64,000 nt of DNA from Arenicola marina (lineage: Eukaryota > Annelida > Polychaeta > Arenicolidae), in the NCBI GenBank assembly GCA_964019135.1, contig OZ025265.1, forward strand, positions 2,232,496-2,296,495, read 5' to 3'. Shown here in pieces: positions 12,263-25,400 of the stretch. The position numbers and the translations under genes are program-made. Every line of letters begins with the position of its first letter. Positions within the stretch are counted from its first letter, which is position 1. The notes below the pieces were generated by a model that made no database searches, was not told the origin of the DNA, and was given only the letters and a program-made list of their open reading frames with translations.

Positions 12263-14071
12263 ACGTAAATACAAACGAGAAGTGAAACAAATAGTGTCGA
12301 CTTGGCCGGGAGACTCCAACTAAGATCTTAAAGGTCGCTGGCGCTAGAGCTACTATGGATGTCTAAGGTGTGTAGTTACACGATCACATGATTTGATCCC
12401 TACAGATTGGTTGTACCAAAGGCAACCAACATAATGTCGTTTAACTTGTCTAAGACGATGCGTTCTCGCACTCACTGGAGTGTGGCCTGTTGTAACACCA
12501 GGTCTAGGATAAACCCATCTCGCACTCCCCGACTTGATAATTTAGAAAATGTTCGATTTGTGAAATTTCACTGCTTTTCGTGAGAGAAAATGAATATGAC
12601 ATTTCTTCTTGTACGAGACGGTTAATCTCAGCGCAAATCTCCTATCCTATGCTCGCCTACAGGCTGGGACAGGATACCGAAGACTTTGGCTGAGATCAGC
12701 CCATCTCGCACTCGAACCAATACCATATGCACATGCAAAGTACATGCAATAATAACAAGTGGCATAAATCGTATATATATGCATCAATCGTAAACACGTT
12801 TATACACAAATCAATAAATGAGTGACTAGTTAACCATATGAATCGGTCATCGCATAACGCAAATATATATAAGATGCAGCAAATTTGATATCCATAACGC
12901 GTTATAGTATTAACCTAACTTATTTGTTCTAGAGTAATTAATATTGCATTGCACCTCTGTTCATAATTAGCAGATGAAGAGGATACAAAATACGGGGTCA
13001 ATTCGGTCATTCTTCGATACAATCGCATGTTGTAAAATTTAAATTACACACAGATTACCAAAGGGCGAAGATCAAATATGGGCAATGCTTTGCCACAAAC
13101 AACGCGGCACTAAGTCATTAATTAATATTAATAGTTTCGGTTGATCAAATTCTTTCAAACTGATGAGAAACATGAAAGCAAAAACATGCCTAAGCATCAA
13201 CATTTGTTCCACCGATTTTGCCGAAATTCTAACGGATATTATCCGGGACAAAGTGCAAGGAATAAATGTTTGGTGGGACATGGGGTGGTCTGGCAAGGAA
13301 TAAATGCTTGGTGGGACATGGGGTGGTCTCGAGTGGGGCTTCACAGGAAATCGCTCTGTAACGAACGCCACTCACACTGCCATATAATGTGTTTTGGACC
13401 GTGCATAAACAGTTCGCAATAAAGTGAAACCAAAAGAGAGCAATTTCGATCGACATAGAAAGGAACACATGGATTTTTTTCATTATAGCTTAGACAGGGA
13501 CGTTTCAAGTCTTGCCGTTCTATTCTGTACCTCAGTGCATCAATCACTTTTATAGCAGATAAATGTCCACCGATATTGTCTGCTGACATTCACGGGAGAA
13601 CCGACCGTGTCCGATCTGACACAGCTCTAGAATTTGTTATGCTATGAAACGATGGGAGACTGACGTTAACTTTGTGTATGTAACGATGGGAGTGAAATGC
13701 CAATGACTTTCATCTTGAAATATGCCCCCGAAACGGTTATACGTGCACTCTCTGCCTGTGGCAGCTACAGCCCCACGCCCAGAACAGATCGGGGGTGCCG
13801 CTCCGTTTAATGGAGGCTAACTTTTATGTGAATGAATTCATCTGGCGTATCTGGTTTGGTGGCACCAGGTAGAGCACCAACGAGTGGGTTCATCTACGAT
13901 TTGTGGTGGCGTAATCATGGATACATCGGTTTATATATCTCATTGGAATGGTGATTGCAGCGCTGAGGTAGTAACATTAGACAATACACGTAATGTGAAG
14001 GACTGTACGCAGATGTTTCTCACGTTGGTCCAATCCTCCTGGCGACAGTCCTGATGACATCCTTCGCCCCG
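12263..14071. other. Intergenic sequence with small duplications
   Basis: No gene is supported. A 38-bp direct duplication sits at 13255-13292 and 13293-13330; the copies differ by at least one base, and each contains GGTGGGACATGGGGTGG. CCCATCTCGCACTC occurs at 12514 and again at about 12700. The last 60 bases before 14072 lead into the 53-bp array. Confidence 0.4.
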
Positions 14072-17000
14072 GTGACGGGCAGGGTGAGGTCGCCCTGGGA
14101 GGCCCTATAGAAACCCCCTCCCCCCTGACGGGCAGTGTGAGGTCGCCCTGGGAGGCCCTATAGAAACCCCCTCCCCCCTGAGGGGCAGTGTGAGGTCGCC
14201 CTGGGAGGCCCTATAGAAACCCCCTCCCCCCTGAGGGGCAGTGTGAGGTCGCCCTGGGAGGCCATATAGAAACCCCCTCCCCCCTGAGGGGCAGTGTGAG
14301 GTCGCACTGGGATGCCCTATAGAAACCCCCTCCCCGCTGAGGGGCAGTGTGAGGTCGCCCTGGGAGGCCCTATAGAAACCCCCTCCCCCCTGAGGGGCAG
14401 TGTGAGGTCGCCCTGGGAGGCCCTATAGAAGCCCCCTCCCCCCTGAGGGGCAGTGTGAGGTCGCCCTGGGAGGCCCTATAGAAACCCCCTCCCCCCTGAG
14501 GGGCAGTGTGAGGTCGCACTGGGATGCCCTATAGAAACCCCCTCCCCGCTGAGGGGCAGTGTGAGGTCGCCCTGGGAGGCCCTATAGAAACCCCCTCCCC
14601 CCTGAGGGGCAGTGTGAGGTCGCACTGGGATGCCCTATAGAAACCCCCTCCCCCCTGAGGGGCAGTGTGAGGTCGCCATGGGAGGCCCTATAGAAACCCC
14701 CTCCCCCCTGAGGGGCAGTGTGAGGTCGCACTGGGATGCTCTATAGAAACCCCCTCCCCCCTGAGGGGCAGTGTGAGGTCGCCCTGGGAGGCCCTATAGA
14801 AACCCCCTCCCCCCTGAGGGGCAGTGTGAGGTCGCCCTGGGAGGCCCTATAGAAACCCCCTCCCCCCTGAGGGGCAGTGTGAGGTCGCACTGGGATGCCC
14901 TATAGAAACCCCCTCCCCGCTGAGGGGCAGTGTGAGGTCGCCCTGGGAGGCCCTATAGAAACCCCCTCCCCCCTGAGGGGCAGTGTGAGGTCGCCCTGGG
15001 AGGCCCTATAGAAACCCCCTCCCCCCTGACGGGCAGTGTGAGGTCGCACTGGGAGGCCCTATAGAAACCCCCTCCCCCCTGAGGGGCAGTGTGAGGTCGC
15101 CCTGGGAGGCCCTATAGAAACCCCCGCCCCCCTAAGGGGCAGTGTGAGGTCGCCCTGGGAGGCCCTATAGAAACCCCCTCCCCCCTGAGGGGCAGTGTGA
15201 GGTCGCACTGGGAGGCCCTATAGAAACCCCCTCCCCCCTGAGGGGCAGTGTGAGGTCGCTCTGGGAGGCCCTATAGAAACCCCCTCCTTCCTGAGGGGCA
15301 GTGTGAGGTCGCACTGGGAGGCCCTAGAGAAACCCCCTCCCCCCTGAGGGGCAGTGTGAGGTCGCACTGGGAGGCCCTATAGAAACCCCCTCCCCCCTGA
15401 GGGGCAGTGTGAGGTCGCCATGGGAGGCCCTATAGAAACCCCCTCCCCCCTGACGGGCAGTGTGAGGTCGCCCTGGGAGGCCCTATAGAAACCCCCTCCC
15501 CCCTGAGGGGCAGTGTGAGGTCGCCCTGGGAGGCCCTATAGAAACCCCCTCCCCCCTGAGGGGCAGTGTGAGGTCGCCCTGGGAGGCCCTATAGAAACCC
15601 CCTCCCCCCTGAGGGGCAGTGTGAGGTCGCACTGGGAGGCCCTATAGAAACCCCCTCCCCCCTGACGGGCAGTGTGAGGTCGCACTGGGAGGCCCTATAG
15701 AAACCCCCCCCCCCCTGACGGGCAGTGTGAGGTCGCCCTGGGAGGCCCTATAGAAACCCCCTCCCCCCTGAGGGGCAGTGTGAGGTCGCACTGGGAGGCC
15801 CTATAGAAACCCCCTCCCCCCTGAGGGGCAGTGTGAGGTCGCCCTGGGAGGCCCTATAGAAACCCCCTCCCCCCTGACGGGCAGTGTGAGGTCGCCCTGG
15901 GAGGCCCTATAGAAACCCCCTCCCCCCTGAGGGGCAGTGTGAGGTCGCACTGGGAGGCCCTATAGAAACCCCCTCCCCCCTGAGGGGCAGTGTAAGGTCG
16001 CCTTGGGAGGCCCTATAGAAACCCCCTCCCCCCTGAGGGGCAGTGTGAGGTCGCCCTGGGAGGCCCTATAGAAACCCCCTCCCCCCTGAGGGGCAGTGTG
16101 AGGTCGCCCTGGGAGGCCCTATAGAAACCCCCTCCCCCCTGAGGGGCAGTGTGAGGTCGCCCTGGGAGGCCCTATAGAAACCCCCTCCCCCCTGACGGGC
16201 AGTGTGAGGTCGCCCTGGGATGCCCTATAGAAACCCCCTCCCCCCTGAGGGGCAGTGTGAGGTCGCCCTGGGATGCCCTATAGAAACCCCCTCCCCCCTG
16301 AGGGGCAGTGTGAGGTCGCCCTGGGAGGCCCTATAGAAACCCCCTCCCCCCTGAGGGGCAGTGTGAGGTCGCCCTGGGAGGCCCTATAGAAACCCCCTCC
16401 CCCCTGAGGGGCAGTGTGAGGTCGCACTGGGAGGCCCTATAGAAACCCCCTCCCCCCTGACGGGAAGTGTGAGGTCGCACTGGGAGGCCCTATAGAAACC
16501 CCCTCCCCCCTGACGGGCAGTGTGAGGTCGCCCTGGGAGGCCCTATAGAAACCCCCTCCCCCCTGAGGGGCAGTGTGAGGTCGCACTGGGAGGCCCTATA
16601 GAAACCCCCTCCCCCCTGAGGGGCAGTGTGAGGTCGCTCTGGGAGGCCCTATAGAAACCCCCTCCCCCCTGAGGGGCAGTGTGAGGTCGCACTGGGAGGC
16701 CCTATAGAAACCCCCTCCCCCCTGAGGGGCAGTGTGAGGTCGCCATGGGAGGCCCTATAGAAACCCCCTCCCCCCTGAGGGGCAGTGTGAGGTCGCCCTG
16801 GGAGGCCCTATAGAAACCCCCTCCCCCCTGAGGGGCAGTGTGAGGTCGCCCTGGGAGGCCCTATAGAAACCCCCTCCCCCCTGAGGGGCAGTGTGAGGTC
16901 GCCCTGGGAGGCCCTATAGAAACCCCCTCCCCCCTGAGGGGCAGTGTGAGGTCGCCCTGGGAGGCCCTATAGAAACCCCCTCCCCCCTGAGGGGCAGTGT

Positions 17001-17660
17001 GAGGTCGCCCTGGGATGCCCTATAGAAACCCCCTCCCCCCTGAGGGGCAGTGTGAGGTCGCCCTGGGAGGCCCTATAGAAACCCCCTCCCCCCTGAGGGG
17101 CAGTGTGAGGTCGCACTGGGAGGCCCTATAGAAACCCCCTCCCCCCTGACGGGCAGTGTGAGGTCGCACTGGGAGGCCCTATAGAAACCCCCTCCCCCCT
17201 GACGGGCAGTGTGAGGTCGCCCTGGGAGGCCCTATAGAAACCCCCTCCCCCTTGAGGGGCAGTGTGAGGTCGCACTGGGAGGCCCTATAGAAACCCCCTC
17301 CCCCCTGAGGGGCAGTGTGAGGTCGCCATGGGAGGCCCTATAGAAACCCCCTCCCCCCTGACGGGCAGTGTGAGGTCGCCCTGGGAGGCCCTATAGAAAC
17401 CCCCTCCCCCCTGAGGGGCAGTGTGAGGTCGCACTGGGAGGCCCTATAGAAACCCCCTCCCCCCTGACGGGCAGTGTGAGGTCGCACTGGGAGGCCCTAT
17501 AGAAACCCCCTCCCCCCTGACGGGCAGTGTGAGGTCGCCCTGGGAGGCCCTATAGAAACCCCCTCCCCCCTGAGGGGCAGTGTGAGGTCGCACTGGGAGG
17601 CCCTATAGAAACCCCCTCCCCCCTGAGGGGCAGTGTGAGGTCGCCATGGGAGGCCGTATA
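14072..17660. repeat. Minisatellite array, 53-bp unit, about 68 copies
   Basis: The period is 53 bp, measured between successive CTATAGAAAC motifs. The unit contains GGGCAGTGTGAGGTCGC, then CTGGGAGGCCCTATAGAAAC and a C-rich stretch. Variable sites are GAGGGGCAG versus GACGGGCAG, TCGCCCTGG versus TCGCACTGG versus TCGCCATGG, and GGAGGCCC versus GGATGCCC. Where the unit reads CCCCTCCCCCCTGAGGGG it can fold into a 6-bp stem with a 6-nt loop; the GACGGG variant breaks this stem. Variant patterns recur in blocks, which indicates local duplication of several units at once. Confidence 0.97.
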
Positions 17661-18469
17661 TACTAGATCACTACTATGGGAGGAGCCCTCTCCCGCGTCC
17701 TGCGCTAACGAGATCAACGTGGTATCCACCATTTATTAAATGAGCAACTGGCGGTTATAGGTCTTAAGGGGACCATACGTAAGCTCCAGTAGGGATACTA
17801 ATTGGCTAATCATATATTGAATCTCCATGCCTTCAGATATTTTCTGCAAGATTGGTACTTATTACTCCATGGCCCAAGTAGAGACATAGGCAGTGTATTC
17901 AGACTAACGCTCATTCATCCAGCAGGATAGGAGGGAGAGCCTCACCAAACCCGTAATCTTCTCGTCTGATTATGATAGCATATCACAGCTGCAACACGTC
18001 ATGGGCAGTTGAAGCCGTGGACTAATACCAAATTACCATCATTATATATGTTTATACAGCATATATATACTCAGTGGCACGCTTAATGAATCTCTTAATG
18101 CATTCGAATTGGTTCTCAACATGTTACTTCTTCCAATGGTTCCCACTGTGAACAGCCATGGCACAAGACACCTATTATCCATCTATTATATCCAACATTT
18201 ATCAATGTCAAATTTATCATAATCGCTGCCATTGCTCCTCAAGTAAGCTGCACCAATGGCCTATTTCGGGCCGTTTCGCCTCCTCAACTTACAAGTGTGT
18301 AGTCCAGTGCGTGGCCCATATCATATGGGGCAGACACATTGGCCACATGCGGGTGGTCTCAAGCAGAGCAAACACAGGTCCAAGTGATGGAGGTCAGGGG
18401 CCTACTGAGGGACCTCGGCCATATCGGTGTTAGCACAGTCAATGCCACGGTCCGCACATTGGGCTGTGT
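17661..18469. other. Intergenic sequence between two arrays
   Basis: This 0.8-kb spacer is AT-richer than the arrays around it. It has one open frame of 91 codons (18158-18433, plus) without recognisable domains, which I do not call as a gene. No repeat or RNA is visible. Confidence 0.4.
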
Positions 18470-20031
18470 TTAACGGCCAATGCCCAGAAATCCTCGGTCT
18501 GTGCTCTGCGGCCAATACCCAGCGAGCCTTGGTCTGTGCACTACGGCCAATACCCAGCAAACCTTGGTCTGTGGTCTACGGGAAATACCCAGCAAGCCTT
18601 GGTCTGTGCTTTACAGCCAATACCCAGGAAGCCTCGGTCTGTGCTCTACGGTCAATACCCAGCAAACCTTGGTCTATGCTCTACGGGAAATACCCAGCAA
18701 GCCTTGATCTGTGCTCTACGGCCAATACCCAGCAAGTCTTGGTCTGTGCTCTATGGACAATACCCAGGAAGCCTTGGTCTGTGCTCTACGGCCAATACCC
18801 AGCAAGCCTTGGTCTGTACTCTATGGACAATACCCAGCAAGCCTTGGTCTGTGCTCTACGGCCAATACCCAGCAAGTCTTGGTATGTGCTCTACGGCCAA
18901 TACCCAGGAAGTCTTGGTCTGTGCTCTACGGCCAATACCCAGCAAGTCTTGGTCTGTGCTCTACGGCCAATACCCAGCAAGTCTTGGTCTGTGCTCTACG
19001 GCCAATACCCAGCAAGCCTTGGTCTGTGCTCTATGGACAATACCCAGCAAGCCTTGGTCTGTGCTCTATGGACAATACCTAGCAAGCATTGGTCTGTGCT
19101 CTACGGCCAATACCCAGGAAGCCTTGGGTTGTGCTCTACGGCCAATACCCAGCAAGCCTTGGTATGTGCTCTATGGACAATACCCAGCAAGCCTTGGTCT
19201 GTGCTCTATGGACAATACCCAGCACGCCTTGGTCTGTGCTCTACGGCCAATACCCAGCAAGTCTTGGTATGTGCTCTATGGACAATACCCAGCAAGCCTT
19301 GGTCTGTGCTCTATGGACAATACCCAGCAAGCCTTGGTCTGTGCTCTATGGACAATACCCAGCAAGCCTTGGTCTGTGCTCTATGGACAATACCCAGCAA
19401 GCCTTGGTCTGTGCTCTACGGCCAATACCCAGCAAGTCTTGGTATGTGCTCTACGGCCAATACCCAGCAAGTCTTGGTATGTGCTCTACGGCCAATACCC
19501 AGCAAGCTTTGGTCTGTGCTCTATGGACAATACCCAGCAAGCCTTGGTCTGTGCTCTACGGCCAATACCCAGCAAGCCTTGGTAAGTGCTCTACGGCCAA
19601 TACCCAGCAAGTCTTGGTCTGTGCTCTACGGCCAATACCCAGCAAGCCTTGGTCTGTGCTCTACGGGAAATACCCAGGAAGTCTTGGTCTGTGCTCTACG
19701 GCCAATACCCAGCAAGTCTTGGTCTGTGCTCTACGGCCAATACCCAGCAAGCCTTGGTCTGTGCTCTACGGGAAATACCCAGGAAGTCTTGGTCTGTGCT
19801 CTACGGGAAATACCCAGGAAGTCTTGGTCTGTGCTCTACGGCCAATACCCAGCAAGTCTTTGTCTGTGCTCTACGGCCAATACCCAGCAAGCCTTGGTCT
19901 GTGCTCTACGGGAAATACCCAGGAAGCCTTGGTCTGTGCTCTACGGCCAATACCCAGCAAGCCTTGGTCTGTGCTTTACGGCCAATACCCAGCAAGTCTT
20001 GGTCTGTGCTCTACGGCCAATACCCAGCTAT
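18470..20031. repeat. Minisatellite array, 35-bp unit, about 45 copies
   Basis: The period is 35 bp, measured between successive CAATACCCAGCAAG motifs. The unit contains GGTCTGTGCTCTACGG and CCAATACCCAGCAAG. Three main unit forms alternate: CTACGGCCAATACC, CTATGGACAATACC and CTACGGGAAATACC, with GCAAG/GGAAG and GCCTT/GTCTT changes. Because 35 is not a multiple of 3 and the unit has no stop in any plus frame, all three plus frames stay open (the longest spans 18427-20094) and encode the same 35-residue cycle. This is a by-product of a stop-free unit, not evidence for a protein. Most units contain CCAAT on the plus strand. Confidence 0.97.
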
Positions 20032-22409
20032 CCCGGCACCCTTGGCTATGGGATCTCGCCTATCAATGTGTACACAGCAAAACTATTACAATAGGCATAA
20101 CGGAAATTGTAAACACAAGCGATCCATCTTCCTGGCTAAGGCTCAAGATTAATCCATAATAAATATGTGTTGTGGCATACGTGCAATGCGAGCAATACAT
20201 GAGCTATCCGGAACAATGGTTCAGGCTAATTATGAAGGATTCTCATACAGATACAGGACAGTTAATTAGACTTAAACACTTAGTGGAAATAACAGCCCAT
20301 AATAAGTCCACAATTATCCCACCAGATATTAAATTTAACCATTGCGTCAATATAAAGAGTGTCTAGAAGGCACTATTTATATTGGTTATATATTAAACTC
20401 ATCCTGCCTGCTTATAATAGAAAAAAACCGGCTTAGTTAAACCTGTAGTTAATGTGTTTTCGGCAATTATAGCCTTAGTAGGCTATTAGTACCAAGTTAA
20501 ATATTAGTTATTGTTTAGTCCGCATTCAATTATTGCATGAACTTCCCATTCATAGCTCATATTTATACAGTCTTTACCTTTGATAAATATTCGTGTCTGC
20601 ATGCCGCGTTGGGTGTCGTCAGCCTGTTGCTTGTCCATCTTGACGCAACTAACCCTCGAATTAAGCCTTTGCTCGACGGGAGATGGACAAATTTAACGGC
20701 ACTGATATCACCTTCGATTACCACTGTTACACTGGACCGCAGATATCGCATGGGCATGTATGTCCTCCTCTGTATGCCCAGCTCCTGTCGCAAACAACCA
20801 ACGCACGTTGCCGACACAAAGTCTATCGCGCTTGGTTCACGGGTTGCAACTCGTCACGGTTGTGTGCTCCCTTAGATTACTTCACCTCTTTTCGGTGTTT
20901 AGAACCAGCGGCTCCACAGTGGGAACCGGCCCGACGCGTCAATGATGAAGGAAAGATGGCCGCCGTGTCTTATCTAGATTGGGTTGCCACAGAACTGCAG
21001 CCCAGAAGTTTTATCTACACTTAGTATCGAGGTCCTGTATCAACATTCCCCAATATGTACAGCTCATAAAAAGGAATTGCCGCCGACTTGGCAACTACTT
21101 AGTTTTCCGCGTTCAAACACTGGCCATTTCCGCGTTTAGTACCTGGTTACTGCGAGTGTTTTTGTAGTGTCGGGAGGAGCGTGGGCTTTATCGTGTTACA
21201 GGAGAGATATTTCCGTCTTAACACTTCAGCATCGGAAATAATCCATTATGGCTTGGGGGAATTTCGCGACACTTGCTGGCAGCCTTATTACACTGGGGCG
21301 ATCATTTACTGGCCACACCGGGGAGTCCTGCCGCTGGCCCAGAAACACAGTATATCCCTTGGCAGAAGAATCCGTCTTTACAGTTTATGTGCGCAGTGTA
21401 GCTTCCTAACGGGAATGGACGTGCTGCTTGCAGTGAGACGGTGAAGGTTTTCGCTTTGACGCCAGACTCCAGTCGCAAGTCAAACTGAATTGTCATTGAT
21501 TTGAAGGTCTCACAATAGCAACGCCGGGAGGAAGCCACGTGTCGCATAGGTCGCGCACTAGTAACTATGCCAACTGCCTGTGACGTGTTGTGGACGTTGA
21601 GTCAGGTTTTCACGTCTCATTAAACTTTCCGGCTGTGCCGCTGACCATTTCACAGAGCTACCTGTCTGACCAGGAAAAGGGCGGATGAATACTCTGGGTT
21701 GGTTGGTTGGTTGTGAGGCGAGGCCAGACGGCGCAATAACAGAGATCCCAGCAGCAATCAGGGAACGGGGCTATCAGAGAACGTCCCTGGCTGGCTGCAA
21801 CCACGTGTCCAAGTCAAGATAGGCTCGAGGAGTGCCAGTCCGCCACGGTTTGGGATATGGGCTGGTGACGTAGAAGGGAGGCGGGGGTGGCAGGGGGGAG
21901 GGGTGGTTGGGGGTCAAACGGTGATGGGGTAACGGGGCCTGGGTATAGCACCGCCAGAGGGCGCCAGAGTGCCCAGTTCAGGGTGCGACAGTCGGAACTA
22001 AAGCGCCAGTGAGGCTAGCGGCACCATCAATAGACAACGAACAGGTTAAAATGAAAAGTCATGAGATCCCTCCCCTTACTGAGTCCCATCAGTGTCGCTT
22101 TGTATGCGCTGTGGCCATGTTGGGTGGCCGGTACAGACGGTAAGTATAAACTAGGGTCATCCGCCCCAATAACTGGCATGAGAGGCTTGTCATAGCCCAG
22201 GATTAGGGAACAGCATAGAGAAAGACACGGCTTCCCTCGACGATAAAAAAACGCAATTAGTAAGATATTTGTGTTGCTGTGTTCTTTGCCTCACAGTCAG
22301 GTGCGAATATACATAATAAACATTTTATTATTTAATAGGTGAAGTAGTTCAAGAGGAAAATGTCTATCAAAGTCATAATTTAAGCGTAAAAAGCTAAGAA
22401 AATCAATTA
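20032..22409. other. Intergenic sequence with a possible promoter-like patch
   Basis: No gene is called. Overlapping open frames of about 110 codons at 20537-21024 lack recognisable domains. At about 20950-20970 there is AAGATGGCCGCC, a YY1-like core in a moderately CpG-rich setting. The part at 21890-21920 is G-rich. The last 200 bases before 22410 are AT-rich. Confidence 0.4.
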
Positions 22410-25400
22410 CCGGCCAGAGCCTATTCCGGCCAGAGCCCATCCCAGCCAGAGCCTATCTTGGCCAGAGCCTATCTCGGCCAGAGCCTATCCCGGCCAGAGC
22501 CTATCTTGGTCAGAGCCTGTCCCTGCCAGCGCCTATCCCGGCCAGAGCCTATCCCGGCCAGAGCCAATCCCGGCCAGAGCCTATCCCGCCCAGAGCCTAT
22601 TCCGGACAGAGCCTATCCCGGCCAGAGCCTATCCCGGCCAGAGCCTATCCCGGCCAGAGCCAATCCCGGCCAGAGCCTATCTCGGCCAGAGCCCATCCCG
22701 GCCAGAGCCTATCCCGGCCAGAGCCCATACCGGCCAGAGCCTATCCCGGCCAGAGCCTATCTCGGCCAGAGCCTATCCCGGCCAGAGCCTATCCCGGCCA
22801 GAGCCTATCCCGGCCAGAGCCCATCCAGGCCAGAGCCTATCCCGGCCAGAGCCTATTCCGGCCAGAGCCTATCTCGGCCAGAGCCTATCCCGGCCAGAGC
22901 CTATCCCGGCCAGAGCCTATCCCGGCCAGAGCCCATCCAGGCCAGAGCCTATCCCGGCCAGAGCCTATCCCGGCCAGAGCCCACCCCGGCCAGAGCCCAT
23001 CCCGGCCACAGCCTATCTCGGCCACAGCCTATCTCGGCCAGAGCCCATCCCGGACAGAGCCTATCCCGGCCACAGCCTATCCCGGCCATAGCCTATCCCG
23101 GCCAGAGCCTATCCCGGCCAGAGCCTATCCCGGCCAGAGCCTATCCCGACCAGAGCCTATCCCTGCCAGAGCCTATCCCGGCCAGAGCCCACCCCGGCCA
23201 GAGCCCATCCCGGCCAGAGCCTATCTCGGCCAGAGCCTATCTCGGCCAGAGCCTATTCCGGCCAGAGCCTATCTCGGCCAGAGCCCATCCCGGCCAGAGC
23301 CTGTCCCAGCCAGAGCCCATACCGGCCAGAGCCTATCCCGGCCAGAGCCTATCCCGGCCAGAGCCCATCCAGGCCAGAGCCTATCCCGGCCAGAGCCTAC
23401 CCCGGCCAGAGCCCATCCCGGCCACAGCCTATCTCGGCCAGAGCCTATCCCGGCCAGAGCCTTTCCCGGCCAGAGCCCACCTCGACCAGAGCCCATCCCG
23501 GCCACAGCCTATCTCGGCCACAGCCTATCTCGGCCAGAGCCCATCCCGGACAGAGCCTATCCCGGCCACAGCCTATCCCGGCCAGAGCCTATCCCGGCCA
23601 GAGCCTATCCCGGCCAGAGCCTATCCTGGCCAGAGCCTATCCCGACCAGAGCCTATCCCGGCCAGAGCCTATCCCGGCCAGAGCCCACCCCGGCCAGAGC
23701 CCATCCCGGCCAGAGCCTATCTCGGCCAGAGCCTATCTCGGCCAGAGCCCATCCCGGCCAGAGTCTGTCCCGGCCAGAGCCTATCCCGGCCAGAGCCCAT
23801 ACCGGCCAGAGCCTATCCCGGCCAGAGCCTATCTCGGCCAGAGCCCATCCCGGCTAGAGCCTATCCCGGCCAGAGCCTATCCCGGCCAGAGCCTATCCCG
23901 GCCAGAGACTATCCCGGCCAGAGCCTATCCCGGCCAGAGCCTATCCCGGCCAGAGCCTATTCCGGCCAGAGCCTTTCCCGGCCAGAGCCCACCTCGGCCA
24001 GAGCCCACCCTGGCCACAGCTTCTGTCGGCCAGAGCCTATCCCGGCCAGAGCCTATCCCGGCCAGAGCCTATCCCGGCCAGAGCCTATCCCGGCCGGAGC
24101 CTATTCCGGACAGAGCCTATGCCGGCCAGAGCCTATTCCGGCCAGAGCCTATCTCGGCCAGAGCCCATCCCGGCCAGAGCCTGTCCCAGCCAGAGCCCAT
24201 ACCGGCCAGAGCCTATCCCGGCCAGAGCCTATCCCGGCCAGAGACTATCCCGGCCGGAGCCTATTCCGGCCAGAGCCTGTCCCGGCCAGAGCCTATCCCG
24301 GCCAGAGCCTATCCCGGCCAGAGCCTATCCCGGCCAGAGCCTATCCCGGCCAGAGCCCATCCAGGCCAGAGCCTATCCCGGCCAGAGCCTATCCCGGCCA
24401 GAGCCCACCCCGGCCAGAGCCCATCCCGGCCACAGCCTATCTCGGCCACAGCCTATCTCGGCCAGAGCCCATCCCGGACAGAGCCTATCCCGGCCACAGC
24501 CTATCCCGGCCAGAGCCTATCCCGGCCAGAGCCTATCCCGGCCAGAGCCTATCCTGGCCAGAGCCTATCCCGACCAGAGCCTATCCCGGCCAGAGCCTAT
24601 CCCGGCCAGAGCCCACCCCGGCCAGAGCCCATCCCGGCCAGAGCCTATCTCGGCCAGAGCCTATCTCGGCCAGAGCCCATCCCGGCCAGAGTCTGTCCCG
24701 GCCAGAGCCTATCCCGGCCAGAGCCCATACCGGCCAGAGCCTATCCCGGCCAGAGCCTATCTCGGCCAGAGCCCATCCCGGCTAGAGCCTATCCCGGCCA
24801 GAGCCTATCCCGGCCAGAGCCTATCCCGGCCAGAGACTATCCCGGCCAGAGCCTATCCCGGCCAGAGACTATCCCGGTCAGAGCCTATCCCGGCCAGAGC
24901 CTATTCCGGCCAGAGCCTATCTCGGCCAGAGCCCATCCCGGCCAGAGCCTGTCCCAGCCAGAGCCCATACCGGCCACAGCCTATCCCGGCCAGAGACTAT
25001 CCCGGCCAGAGCCTATCCCGGCCAGAGACTATCCCGGTCAGAGCCTATCCCGGCCAGAGCCTATTCCGGCCAGAGCCTATCTCGGCCAGAGCCCATCCCG
25101 GCCAGAGCCTGTCCCAGCCAGAGCCCATACCGGCCAGAGCCTATCCCGGCCAGAGCCTATCCCGGCCAGGGCCTATCCCGGCCAGAGCCTATCTCGGCCA
25201 GAGCCCATCCCGGCCAGAGCCTGTCCCAGCCAGAGCCCATACCGGCCAGAGCCTATCCCGGCCAGAGCCTATCCCGGCCAGAGCCTATCTCGGCCAGAGC
25301 CTATCCCGGCCAGAGCCTGTCCCGGCCAGAGCCTATCCCGGCCAGAGCCTATCCCGGCCATAGACTATCCCGGCCAGAGCCTATCCCGGGCAGAGACTAT

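Noticed and set aside
18427-20094. 555-codon open frame and three overlapping long frames in the 35-bp array
   Set aside because: All plus frames are open because the unit has no stop in any frame and its length is not a multiple of 3. The peptide is a pure cycle, with no signal peptide, domain or non-repeat coding flank.
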